From the NCBI GenBank assembly GCA_025594325.1, contig JANHCV010000003.1, positions 62,001-126,000 on the forward strand: a stretch of 64,000 bases of DNA. Reading direction: 5' to 3'. A program made the position numbers and the translations under genes. Numbering within the stretch: the first letter of the stretch is position 1; each line of letters begins with the position of its first letter. The stretch comes from Blastocladiella emersonii ATCC 22665. Taxonomy: Eukaryota; Blastocladiomycota; Blastocladiomycetes; Blastocladiales; Blastocladiaceae. The notes beneath the pieces were generated by a model. The model was not told where the DNA came from. It saw nothing but the letters and a program-made list of their open reading frames with translations, and searched no databases. Positions 47,587-56,432 of the stretch are shown here, in pieces.

Positions 47587-48804
47587 ATGCAGTCTCCGAT
47601 CCTTCTCATCCTCGCTCTCCTCGCCGTGACGGCCTCGGCGTCGCCCGACCTCGCCAGGCGCAGCAGCCGCGGCGGTGCCGACACGTCGACCGGTGGCGGG
47701 TACGGCGGCGGCAGCGCGCCGCCCGTGGCCAACACGCCCGTGGACTCGTACCAGGAGGAGCTGCTTAACCTCGTCAACCAGCACCGCCGCTCGATCGGCC
47801 GCCAGGCCCTGTGCCTGACGCCGGCGCTCAACAACGCGGCCGACAGGCACTCCAAGGACATGGCGGCCAAGGGGTACCTGGACCACAAGGACAAGAGCGG
47901 CCGGTCGCCGTTCGACCGTATGCGCAACTCCGGGTACACTGGCTTCCAGGGCGCGGCGGAGAACATCGCGTATGGAAGCAAGGGTGGCTCCCTGAAGTAC
48001 GAGACGCCGCAGGCCGTGTTCAAGGGCTGGATGGAGTCGTCGGGCCACCGCACCAACATCGAGGGTGCCGCGTACAACCAGATGGGCATCGCTCGCGCCG
48101 AGGGCAACTGTCCCGCGTCGCGCGGCGGCTACGGCTACAGCGGCGGCGTGTGCGTGTACTGGACGCAGACGTTCGGCAAGAACGACGTCAACCGCTTCAA
48201 GTGCGTCGGCAGCGGGTACGGCGGCGGTAACGGTGGTAACGGTGGCAGCACGCCGGCCCCGCCCGCGCAGCCCCAGCCCCAGCCGCCCACGCAGCCGCGC
48301 CCGCAGCCTCCGGCCCAGCCTCGCCCGCAGCCTCCCGCGCAGCCCCGCCCGACGTACGGCCCTCGCCCGCCCGTGAGCCCGCCGCGTCGCCCGGCGCCCC
48401 CGGCCTCGTCGTCGTCGGCCTCGGTTCCCGCTTCGACGCCCATCGCCACGTCGACGCCGTCCGCCGGCTACCCGGTTCGCCCGACGCCGGTCCCCGCGCC
48501 CGTGCAGCCTACGCCCGCTCCCGTCGTCCCCGCCCCGGTCCAGCCGACGCCGGTCCCCGCCCCCGTGCAGCCGATCACGACGCCCGTGAACCCCGGGTAC
48601 GGCGGCGGCAACGGGCAGGTGTCGAGCGTGATCCCGACGGCGACGGCGCCCGTCGACTCGGCCGTGCCTACCGCGGTCCCGACCACGCCCGCCCGCAGCA
48701 CCAAGCGCAAGTGCCGCCCGCGCAAGACCGCGACGTCGTCGGCCGTCCCGACCGCTACCGCGGCCCCCACGCCGGCGCCTGGCAAGGGCTACGGTGGCTA
48801 CTAA
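47587..48804 (+). CDS. Secreted CAP/PR-1 superfamily protein with Pro-rich tail (Pry-like)
   Basis: Single-exon gene, 405 residues. Residues 1-20 are a signal peptide (MQSPILLILALLAVTASAS). The CAP domain spans about 54-200: YQEELLNLVNQHRRSIG, LNNAADRHSKDMAAKGYLDH, AENIAYG, GWMESSGHRTNI (CAP motif 2, with the His/Glu cavity residues present) and VCVYWTQTFGK (CAP motif 1). After a Gly-rich hinge comes a 200-residue Pro/Thr/Ala-rich tail with PQPP and PAPVQPT repeats and a basic KRKCRPRK stretch near the end. Fungal Pry proteins bind sterols and fatty acids outside the cell, and the tail would be O-glycosylated or wall-associated (inference). The tail region has a dead copy at 35921-36350. Confidence 0.92.
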   Translation: MQSPILLILALLAVTASASPDLARRSSRGGADTSTGGGYGGGSAPPVANTPVDSYQEELLNLVNQHRRSIGRQALCLTPALNNAADRHSKDMAAKGYLDHKDKSGRSPFDRMRNSGYTGFQGAAENIAYGSKGGSLKYETPQAVFKGWMESSGHRTNIEGAAYNQMGIARAEGNCPASRGGYGYSGGVCVYWTQTFGKNDVNRFKCVGSGYGGGNGGNGGSTPAPPAQPQPQPPTQPRPQPPAQPRPQPPAQPRPTYGPRPPVSPPRRPAPPASSSSASVPASTPIATSTPSAGYPVRPTPVPAPVQPTPAPVVPAPVQPTPVPAPVQPITTPVNPGYGGGNGQVSSVIPTATAPVDSAVPTAVPTTPARSTKRKCRPRKTATSSAVPTATAAPTPAPGKGYGGY

Positions 48805-48999
48805 GATGTGTTATGGAGTTGAAAGTGAGTGGGCCGGCTTGGCCGCGCGTTGACCGTCCCGGGAGACGACCTGTTCACGCCTAAATCATAAATTTGCGTT
48901 TCTTCATCTCCTATTCATCGATCATCAACAGTCCATGACAGCACCTGCGATCCACGCTGTAATGAGTGTGGCATGATTGTCAGTAGCGCGGCGCGTCTC
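48805..48999. other. 3' flank of the CAP gene
   Basis: Short AT-richer stretch at 48880-48935 (AAATCATAAATTTG), probably the CAP 3' UTR and terminator area, then the boundary of the duplicated HLTF segment. Confidence 0.5.
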
Positions 49000-49640
49000 G
49001 CGTCCGTCTCGAAGGCAAGGTGCAGCGCCAGGTCCGCGACACCAACATCCACGCCTTCTCGGCCGACCCCGAGGTGACCATCTTCCTCATCTCGCTCACG
49101 GCCGGCAGCACCGGGCTCAACCTCGTCGCCGGCTGCAATGTGTTCCTCGTCGAGCCGTGGTGGAACCCCATGGTCGAAAAGCAGGCCATTGATCGTTGCC
49201 ATCGCCTCAGCCAGACGCGAGTTACGCACGTCTTCCGGTTCGCCATGGGGGACTCGATCGAGGAGTACGTCGTTTTCGCTGCTTGGCGGCTCGTTTTCGC
49301 GCGCGAAGACCACGATCGCTGACACTCGCGTTCCCTTCCCCGTGTTTAGGCGCGTGCTCGCCCTGCAGGACAAGAAGCGCAAGTTGGCCGAGGAGGCGTT
49401 CGTCGAGGCGCCGACGCAGAAATACCAGATCTCGCGCTCGGCCCGCCTCGAGGACATCCGCGCCCTGCTCGGCGCGGGTACCTCGCGCGACCGGCAGCTC
49501 GCGCGCGAGCTCGGCGCCGAGGGCGATGACGCGTAGGTCGAGGACACGAGGCGGCCGAGTGTGGTGACGAGTCGACGAGACTGAGCAGAGCAGAGCAGAA
49601 GGGAGTGTTTTTTTCAACATGGTTTTTTCATTCGTACACC
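49000..49640 (+). pseudogene. 5'-truncated copy of the HLTF-like gene 3' end
   Basis: From 49002 the plus strand reads VRLEGKVQRQVRD, matching helicase motif IV-V sequence of the gene at 39216-43027, and continues without a stop through TAGSTGLNLVAG and PWWNPMVEKQAIDRCHRL. The motif VI glycine is changed to serine (HRLSQT for HRLGQK). The last intron is kept at the same place (49265-49349, donor GTACGTC, branch-like GCTGACA, acceptor TTTAG), and the last exon ends RELGAEGDDA-stop at 49534. Similarity goes on into the 3' UTR (GACTGAGCAGAGCAGA, then CATTCGT near 49630). Because the intron is present, this is a DNA-level duplication and not a retrocopy. It lacks the ATPase core and RING finger, so it cannot be a functional translocase. 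Confidence 0.9.
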
Positions 49641-50041
49641 TAGCCGTCTCCGTTTTGCCTTTAATTCAGTGCTTCGTTTGAGAAGCGCGATGCTCTGTTT
49701 GCCTCGACGTGAGGAAAGGGAAAAGTTGCGGAGTGGAGCGAGTTTGGCGCAACGCGTCTCGCACCGCAAACGTGATTCCTTGACGCGTCTCCCACCCTAC
49801 TACTTCGCGTTCAGGCGGCCGAAAATCGCTCGATTATGCTTCCCCCTCGCGATTAAATGTATAGTGGAGTGGCCACGAAAAAAAAAAACTGCGATAGGCA
49901 GAGTTGTGGACGGCTGCCAGGATAATCCACGCGGTTGGCTGCCTGCATGTGAATGAACGAATTGAAGCAAAAAATCTATGGTTTTACATGCGTTGGTAGG
50001 GCGGTGAGGAAGCAGGAGGGAGAGAGCGCGAGCTCTGCTCA
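49641..50041. other. Intergenic region with paired ACGCGTCTC element
   Basis: No gene. It holds copy 2 of the paired ACGCGTCTC element (listed separately), then an A-rich run at 49876-49887. Confidence 0.5.
49743..49795. promoter_or_regulatory. Paired ACGCGTCTC element, copy 2
   Basis: ACGCGTCTC cores start at 49752 and 49783, again exactly 31 bp apart with ACGTG between, preceded by TGGCGC as in copy 1 at 38240-38292. The role is unknown. Confidence 0.45.
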
Positions 50042-50795
50042 TCATGTCCGCGCGGGAACGCGAGTTTGGGTGACGGCACGCACCGCGCGTGCCGATGAAC
50101 GTCGCGTCCGACCCAAGCGCCAGAGGAGAACGATGTAATCTCGGACGAGTTCGGCGTTGCTGCTGAGAGTCAGCGCACCGAGTCCGGTGGGGAAGCGACT
50201 TGTCAAAGCAGTGGCGCCACGGTCGCCGATCTGGCACTCGTCCAACAGCAGGATGTGAAGCGAAGCGGGAAGATGCTTGATGACAGCAGTCGCGCCGTCA
50301 TCACCGAGCGAGCTGCCGTTCAGTTTGAGCGACGTCAAAGTCGCGGGGAGACAGCGCGCAGCTCGCGCAGCTCGTCGCGCGGAAACCCCGCATCCCGAGA
50401 GCATGAGATTCGAAAGCCGTGCAGCGGGCTGGAACAGCGCGACCTCGGGGACCTGCAGCGCTTTCGCGCTCACGGGCTGGCCGCGGACGACGAGCTTGGG
50501 CGCCACGCCGTTCGCGATCCCCGTGCGCTTGTCAAGAATGACAATGTCCCCGGCGGCCTGAGGTTTGAGGAACAGGCCCTGCACGCACGGGTCTCGAGCC
50601 ACTGCACAAGGCACTGGTGCTGGTTCTTGGTCTGCCACGCCACGTACACGACCGGGTACACGTCAAGCGGGTTGTCCTTAGTGCGGCCGTGCGCGAACAC
50701 GACCAGGTACACGTCAAGCGGGTTGTCCTTGGTGCGGCCGTGAGCAGCCGCCCGCCGTACGGCTGCTGCGACTGCGCGCCAAACACGTCCAATTT
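50042..50795 (-). pseudogene. Leucine-rich-repeat gene remnant with 51-bp tandem duplication
   Basis: The minus strand carries LRR peptides of the ribonuclease-inhibitor style (LPATLTSLKLNGSSLGDDGA, LPASLHILLLDECQIGDRGA, LGALTLSSNAEL) preceded in the same frame by DIVILDKRTGIANGVAPKL. Upstream of that, in another frame, is GRTKDNPLDVY, present twice because of an exact-length 51-bp duplication (50647-50697 and 50698-50748). The frame change near 50600 and the loss of repeats after about 50130 suggest a broken gene. It lies directly after the RavA/MoxR-like fragment on the same strand, so the two may be parts of one former gene. Confidence 0.5.
50647..50748. repeat. 51-bp tandem duplication
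   Basis: Two adjacent 51-bp units differing at a few bases (for example CCGGGTAC versus CCAGGTAC and TTAGTGCG versus TTGGTGCG). 51 bp is 17 codons, so it preserved the frame in the surrounding gene remnant. Confidence 0.9.
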
Positions 50796-51377
50796 TCAGC
50801 CAGCCAACAGCGAGTCAATCCACGCCGTGCCGCCCTTGCGCCAGGAAGCGGCTGCGTCGTTGGCCGTGGTCGCAGCAGCGGGAGGACCGTCGGCGCGGTA
50901 CTGGGCCTCGCGCGGGGGGTTCCCGTTGATGTACTCGTGCAGGTCCGTGAACAGCGCGATCATGGCCGGGTTGGCGAGCTTGTTACCGAGCGCCTGTACG
51001 CGCTTGCCGACGCCAGCCACGTCGCCAAGGTTGATGCGCACCACGGGCGAGCCGTCCTTTTTGTTGCCCAAGCCAAGGAAGAGCAGCGCGAGCCGTGTGG
51101 TCGGGTTGACGTAGTCAACGAAGACGCGCAGCGGAACGCGGTCCATGAGCGTGGCCTGCGATGCGTCCAGCGGCACCTCGTTGGACGCGCCAAAGCACAC
51201 GTGCAGCGGCGTGTCGACCATGGTGGATCCGTTGGCGATGCGGTACTCGTTGAGAATGGTGATGAGGGACGGCAGCGTCGCCTTGGATGCCTGAAAGATC
51301 TCGTCGAGGAAGGCGAGCTCCGCGTTGGCGAGCAGCCCGCCGAGGTTTTTGTTCCTCATTTTTGCACCACTGCTCAT
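50796..51377 (-). pseudogene. RavA/MoxR-like AAA+ ATPase fragment, 5'-truncated
   Basis: The 193-residue frame carries NAELAFLDEIFQAS (Walker B), a sensor-1-like FGASNEVPLD and DRVPLRVFVDYV, an arrangement typical of MoxR/RavA AAA+ proteins. The preceding Walker A (GxxGxGKS) half is missing: upstream on the minus strand there are only about 165 bp before the stop of the next gene (51547), and they do not encode it. RavA/MoxR proteins are chiefly bacterial chaperone-like ATPases acting with VWA partners. Without Walker A this piece cannot bind ATP in the normal way. A bacterial origin is possible but not shown by the sequence alone. Confidence 0.6.
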
Positions 51378-51546
51378 TCAAAAAGTATAGACGTGCATTT
51401 TCTGCAAACCAATCTCTGCCACCTTGATTGATCGCTAAGTGCCACGACGCGGTGCATTCGCTGAGCAGGACAACAACGAAAGGCATTGTATCAACAAAAC
51501 AAAATATATAGCAAAGAAATCGAACAAATGATCACGCAAAACACCA

Positions 51547-54500
51547 TCAACGCTGCTCCTTGAGCCCCATCTGCTGCATGAGCGAGGTCGTCAGATCGAC
51601 TTTCGTCAACAAACTTCCATATCCCGAGTTCGGGTAGAGCGGGAGGAGGAGGGCGCGCTTGAATGCGACGTTCGCCTCGAGCAACGCGAGCAGCGTCGCC
51701 TTGACGGCCGAGTCGAGTTCACGACGAGCAAGATCTGCTGCGCCAAAAGCCACGGCGGCAGCAGGGCCAGCGGGCACGGAGCAGCAGTAGTCGAGATACT
51801 CGCGCACCGCTCCCTCAGCGCCGTTGGGAGGCATGGCAATGAAAGTGAGCTCGTGTCCAGAAAACGACCAATGCGATGGGCCCTGGAACTCGGGCGGGAT
51901 GATCAAGATATCGCCCTCGAGCGATGGTGTCGGCCCAAACGCCCTGTCGTGCGGCGGAAGAACGCGAAGCGCGCGTGGGAAGATGGCGGCAATGGTCCGG
52001 CGCGAAGGCTGAAGTCTGATGAGAAAGCATGATTTTGAACTTTCCAGCGTCGTCCCGAGGAAGCTAGTAATCAACAATTTGAGGTGAAGTGTGTGCCATT
52101 GCGACGGGGGTTGGTCCGGCTGCGGCTCGGGCGTGACACAGACCGCACCCTCCGCCTCCGACATGAACATGTCCAGATGGGAGTCCATTGCGGCCTGCAC
52201 CTGCATCGGCGGCGGCGGCGCGAGGAGCATCAAGCTGTCCAAGGCTGCGATGCGAGGAACGAGTGCAGAAACGCCACACGTAGGTGAAACCGCGCAGAGA
52301 GCGTTTATGCATACCACGCTTGCAGTGCGCTGCTTCCTGTTGATTTCAATCGACGCGACCACGCCGATGAACGGGAGCGGAATCGCCTGGGGCACTCCGT
52401 TGAGATAGAAAGCGGCCTGGCCGCGGAAGGCGGTCAAGTTGGGAGTGGGTACCGCGGCGAGCACGGGGAGGCGGCCACTACGAGGCAGGTCAAGGATAAT
52501 CTTGGATCCAGTCATGCCATACTCGGTGATGCTGACGATCGGAAGCGAACAATCGACACGCGGACGCGGCGTCGCGGCGGCGGAAGCGAGAGCACCGCGG
52601 ATAGGGCCAAGGTAGCTGTCGACCACGACCTTGGTCAGTATCACGAGATCGTCGCCTGCTTCCATGGTATAGGCGATCGGCAGCCAAAGTATGGCGTCAT
52701 CGGGACCATTCCGCGCGCTTCCCTCGTCAAGGGTGCGGTTGGCGTAAAGGATGAAGGCCGTCTTCTTACCGTCCTCGGCAAAGGCTTGCGGAATATGCGT
52801 TGAAACGGTAACGAAGTTGGAGTTGGGTCCGCGAGTTGCGTGCAGGCAATAAAACTCGTGTAGCTTCGCGTCGGAGCCCCGCTCAACGACGAGAAGAAGC
52901 GACTCCAAGGGTGTGTGTTCGAAGTTGTTGTAAAGACCGAACGTGATCTCGGCGCGATACACGTAATCGTCCACGCCGGCGGCCGCGCGCACAGGAACTT
53001 TGGATTTCGGCCGGGGAGACTTTTCAGCGACCGGCTTTCGGGCGCGAGCAGTTGCGCGACCAGCAACGGGTTTGGGGAGCGAGTCGCTCGGGAAGCCGTA
53101 CAGCTGGGCCAGCACCCCAATCTCGGTCCATTTCATGTGGAGCAGCTCGCGGGCATCGCGGAAGAACTCGCCAAGGATAAAAGGAAGTGGGAGCTTCAGC
53201 GACGAAGGCGTGACGGTCGGCGTCGCAGGTCCCGTGAGGCGGCCCGCGGCCTGGGCGTACGCCATCGCAATGACGAGGTGGGCGGGGGTAGGGAGTGCAG
53301 CGACTAAATATTTCGGGAGCGAATTAGTCGTCAACATCAATCCATACGCGCGCGCGGTTGGCCGGAGAAGGCCGTGTGCGTACCCGGAAGTTCCGTGCAC
53401 TCGGGCGTCCACAGTGCGTGCAAGTTCATCTCATGGCCCAGCACATTCTGGTAGCCGGAATCGAAACTATCCTCGATTACCATCGGCAGTGCGGGGGGAG
53501 GGGTCTTCACGAATGTGAAATTCAGGTAGATCGGGACACCGGCATCTGCAAGCTGGGGGTCGTAATACGCAAATGGCCGAATTTGGGCCTGCCAGTCTTG
53601 CCCGCCAGGCGAATCAAGCAGGTTGATTCCAAACATGGTCGGAAGCATACCGAGTGGAACAAGCAGGAGCCGTTGAATATGATCGATCGTGGATGTCTCG
53701 TCCTGCTCAAGCTTGCGCGAGTTGGCGCGCAGAAGCGAGCAGTCGGAAGCGCTCGCCGAGTTGGGCTTGAGAAGAACCGCGCCGTGGACCACGAGATTGA
53801 ACAGGCCGCAGGTATCGAGAAGCGACGAGGTGTCGACCACGTCGAATCGGCGCTCGGGATCGGCGACCAGACGTTCGAGCAGCAGGACCGCGTCGTCGAC
53901 GGCAAAAGTGATCGTGTGGCGCGGCTCGTCCGCTGGACGATCGTTGCTGAAAGCATCGCGGAGCGCAGTAAGCCATTCGCAGACCTGCTCGAACATGACA
54001 CGCTCCATGTCCACGCTCAAGTCAGCGGGAATGAAGAAACCCGTCAAAAGCGTCGGAAGCGGGTCGATGAGCGGCATGGTAGTTCCATCGGCGCGAACGC
54101 CGTAAAACGTCATGTTGATCGCAAGCTCGTCAAGCGGGACGTCCTTGCGATCGTCTTCGTCGGCCGCGCCAACAAAGAATGCACGTTTGTCGAGGTGGCG
54201 GTCAATGGTGGTGCGCAGTCGGGCCTCGCCAGCAGCGCGAAGTTTACGCTCTTGACCCCAAAGTACGGAAGCAGCGGCGGCGGAGCGTCGAAGTTTGGTG
54301 TTGCCTCGGGACTGAAGCTCGCCGTCAGCTTGTTCGCTGTCGGCCGGCAACAGCTTGAATACAAAGCGAAGCCAAGCGTCCCAACAGTGCCGCACTGCCT
54401 GGAGTGTTGCGCGGTCCAGGACGCAAACTGGCGAAGCCGTGTCGAGCCAGTCGTGGTCGACACAACGAGACATCTGCAAGATCCAGTAAAGATGCGCCTC

Positions 54501-54884
54501 CGGCTTTAAATGCGCGGAAAACCAAAGCTGCGCGACGAACGAAAAGTCGACGTCGGGGTCGGTGCGGAGAGCGTGCAGGATCAAGAGCGAGCGGGCGACA
54601 AGCTCGGGGCGAGCATCGTTGAGTGTGAACGTCATGGTCGCGACCGAGCCCTTGCGCTGGGCATCGGCCAGCGTCTGTGCGACGGCGCGCAGGTCGTGGA
54701 ACCCGCAGAGCACGGCATCGAGGTGGCGGCCCGGCTCGCTGGAATCATGGTAGATAAAGACGTCGCCGGCATAAGTGCTGCGGAACGGGTCGAGCGGCAC
54801 GTCGTCGTCCTTTCCAGCGAGCCGGACGAGACACCCCGGGCGAGGCCGTGGCAGCATAGTAGCATCAGGTGGTTGAATATTCAT
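51547..54884 (-). CDS. DUF4470-domain protein, two exons
   Basis: Exons 54884-53384 and 53303-51547 join through an 80-nt intron (donor GTACGC, branch TTGACGAC, acceptor TTTAG), giving 1085 residues. Without the splice, the two halves appear as overlapping frames. Near residues 38-108 the sequence YAGDVFIYHDS...LDAVLCGFHDLRAV...MTFTLNDARPELVARSLLIL fits the DUF4470 domain known from fungal proteins that often carry a MYND zinc finger. I see no Cys/His pattern of a MYND finger here. The C-terminal half has no recognised domain; a Lys/Arg/Pro-rich segment lies near 620 and the rest is mixed alpha/beta in character. Function unknown. The window's codon usage is similar throughout. The 3' end abuts the RavA-like fragment. 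Confidence 0.75.
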
Positions 54885-55088
54885 GTTTGCATGGAGTTAT
54901 TTCATGGGTCTACGAGGCTTCATGGTACGAGGGGAGAGATGATGCTTCTCGTCCGAGACTCGAGCTGAAGCAGCCCCCCTGGCTGAAGAGCCAACGAAAG
55001 CCGAGCGTCACCTGACGCGGATCGGTTTTCACTACACGCCTGATTCTCACGCTCTCGCTCTTTTGCCTTGCGACGGCAACCGACTACC
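54885..55088. promoter_or_regulatory. Divergent promoter region
   Basis: 204 bp between the starts of the DUF4470 gene (minus) and the ankyrin-like gene (plus). It contains TTGCATGGAG at 54891 and a 16-bp match (54972-54987) to the outer end of the transposon-like element at 17370, including its flank. Confidence 0.45.
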
Positions 55089-56234
55089 ATGAAGCAAAAT
55101 CATGAAGACTTGATGCAATCGAAGCAGCGCGCACTTCCGCGTCTCCCACTTGAACTCATCGAGTCGATTCTCATGCTCGCGCTCGAAGTCGCCACCCGCA
55201 ACCGCGTGTACAACCGGGTCCAACGTCTCCTTCACGTCGTACCCGGCCTCTTACGCATGCGAAATTTCCTAATCCGCAGCCCACGGAGCAAATCGCTTTG
55301 GCTTGCTGCCCTGAGCCCCGAACGCAATGCACTTCGCAACGGGATCCTCAAGCAGCTTGTGCGGCCGCCCGCCGCGACCGACGTCGACCTCTTTGTTCTT
55401 TTTGCCAAGCTCGCATCGCTGGCCGACCGACCCGACCTACTTGACAAATGGCGCGATGCCGCGGGCGACACGGATGCCATATTTAGCGTTTGTGGGTCCC
55501 ATCAAGAGGCCTTTCAGCTCGCACTTGTAGCCGGGAGCGTGCACGCGCTCAAGTGGTGGCGTGATGCGAGACTTGCGATCGACTACGACATGGCGTTCCA
55601 CATAGCGCATGACTGCGACGCGTCCCTTGTCTGGGTCGCCCACAACAACTACAACTCCCCGGCCGATGAATCCGAGTTCAGTGGCAATTCTCCGCTCAAG
55701 CTGATCGACGTGGCTATTGATGCTGGCTTCGTGGACGTCCTCGACCATCTTCCGCTCGAGGGATCTGGTCTCGATGATGCGTGGGCCCTAGACGTCGATT
55801 GGAAACGGGCCATCAAAGTATCAATTAGCCTGGGGCATCAGGCAACGCTCACATGGATGGCGGGGCGTCCTGACGCCTTCTATGCTGCCCGAGACCCAGC
55901 GGGCACCATCAGCTTTGGCGACACCCCCACTGTCACGCCGTTCGAGGATCTCGCAGCCGATTCGGTGTCGCTGCTTGACCTGGCCACGCAAGAGCACAAC
56001 GTCTCGTGCCTCAACTGGTTTTTGGACGAGCGACGCCGTCGGGAGCAATTGAACATTGAGCCGCTCCCGGGCACCCTCAAATTTAACATGAACCTCATCC
56101 TCGAGGCCGCGCGCTCGGGCCACACCATGACTGCCCACCTTTGGTGCCGCTCGGGCCTGCTGAATTGCGAGCAGACGGCGCAGGTCGAGGCGGAGGTTGC
56201 CCGCGTGCGGGAGCGCTTCAGACGCATCTTGTAA
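55089..56234 (+). CDS. F-box-like/ankyrin-like repeat protein
   Basis: Single exon, 381 residues, starting MKQNHEDLMQSKQRALPRLP (ATG in an ACC-ATG context; the frame is open seven codons further). LPRLPLELIESILMLAL is an F-box-like helix. Downstream are repeats of a loose ankyrin type: LVAGSVHALKWWRDARL, ISLGHQATLTWMAGRP, LLDLATQEHNVSCLNWFLDE and ILEAARSGHTMTAHLWCRSG. Proteins with this build are abundant in some zoosporic fungi (general knowledge). They may act as ubiquitin-ligase adaptors, but nothing in the sequence proves it. It is followed in the same orientation by a close paralogue that is a pseudogene. Confidence 0.8.
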   Translation: MKQNHEDLMQSKQRALPRLPLELIESILMLALEVATRNRVYNRVQRLLHVVPGLLRMRNFLIRSPRSKSLWLAALSPERNALRNGILKQLVRPPAATDVDLFVLFAKLASLADRPDLLDKWRDAAGDTDAIFSVCGSHQEAFQLALVAGSVHALKWWRDARLAIDYDMAFHIAHDCDASLVWVAHNNYNSPADESEFSGNSPLKLIDVAIDAGFVDVLDHLPLEGSGLDDAWALDVDWKRAIKVSISLGHQATLTWMAGRPDAFYAARDPAGTISFGDTPTVTPFEDLAADSVSLLDLATQEHNVSCLNWFLDERRRREQLNIEPLPGTLKFNMNLILEAARSGHTMTAHLWCRSGLLNCEQTAQVEAEVARVRERFRRIL

Positions 56235-56432
56235 ATTGAAGTCTAATTTTGCTTAATTCAGGCCATTTCATCTCGATCCTTGACGTCGAGCGCGCCCGGC
56301 GCAGGCATGAGTGGAGACAAGTGGTTCATGCGCACGAGGCGCCACACGGGGCGTGTTTCACTTGTGGCGACAAGGCCGCCGGCGCCCCCAGTGCTTGCTC
56401 TCTCCCTTGCATGTCAACGCCAACCGTTTACC

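Noticed and set aside
49020-49534. Treating the HLTF 3' copy as a functional small gene
   Set aside because: It lacks the ATPase lobe and the RING, has a changed motif VI, and its open frame starts mid-domain; a recent truncated duplicate is the better reading.
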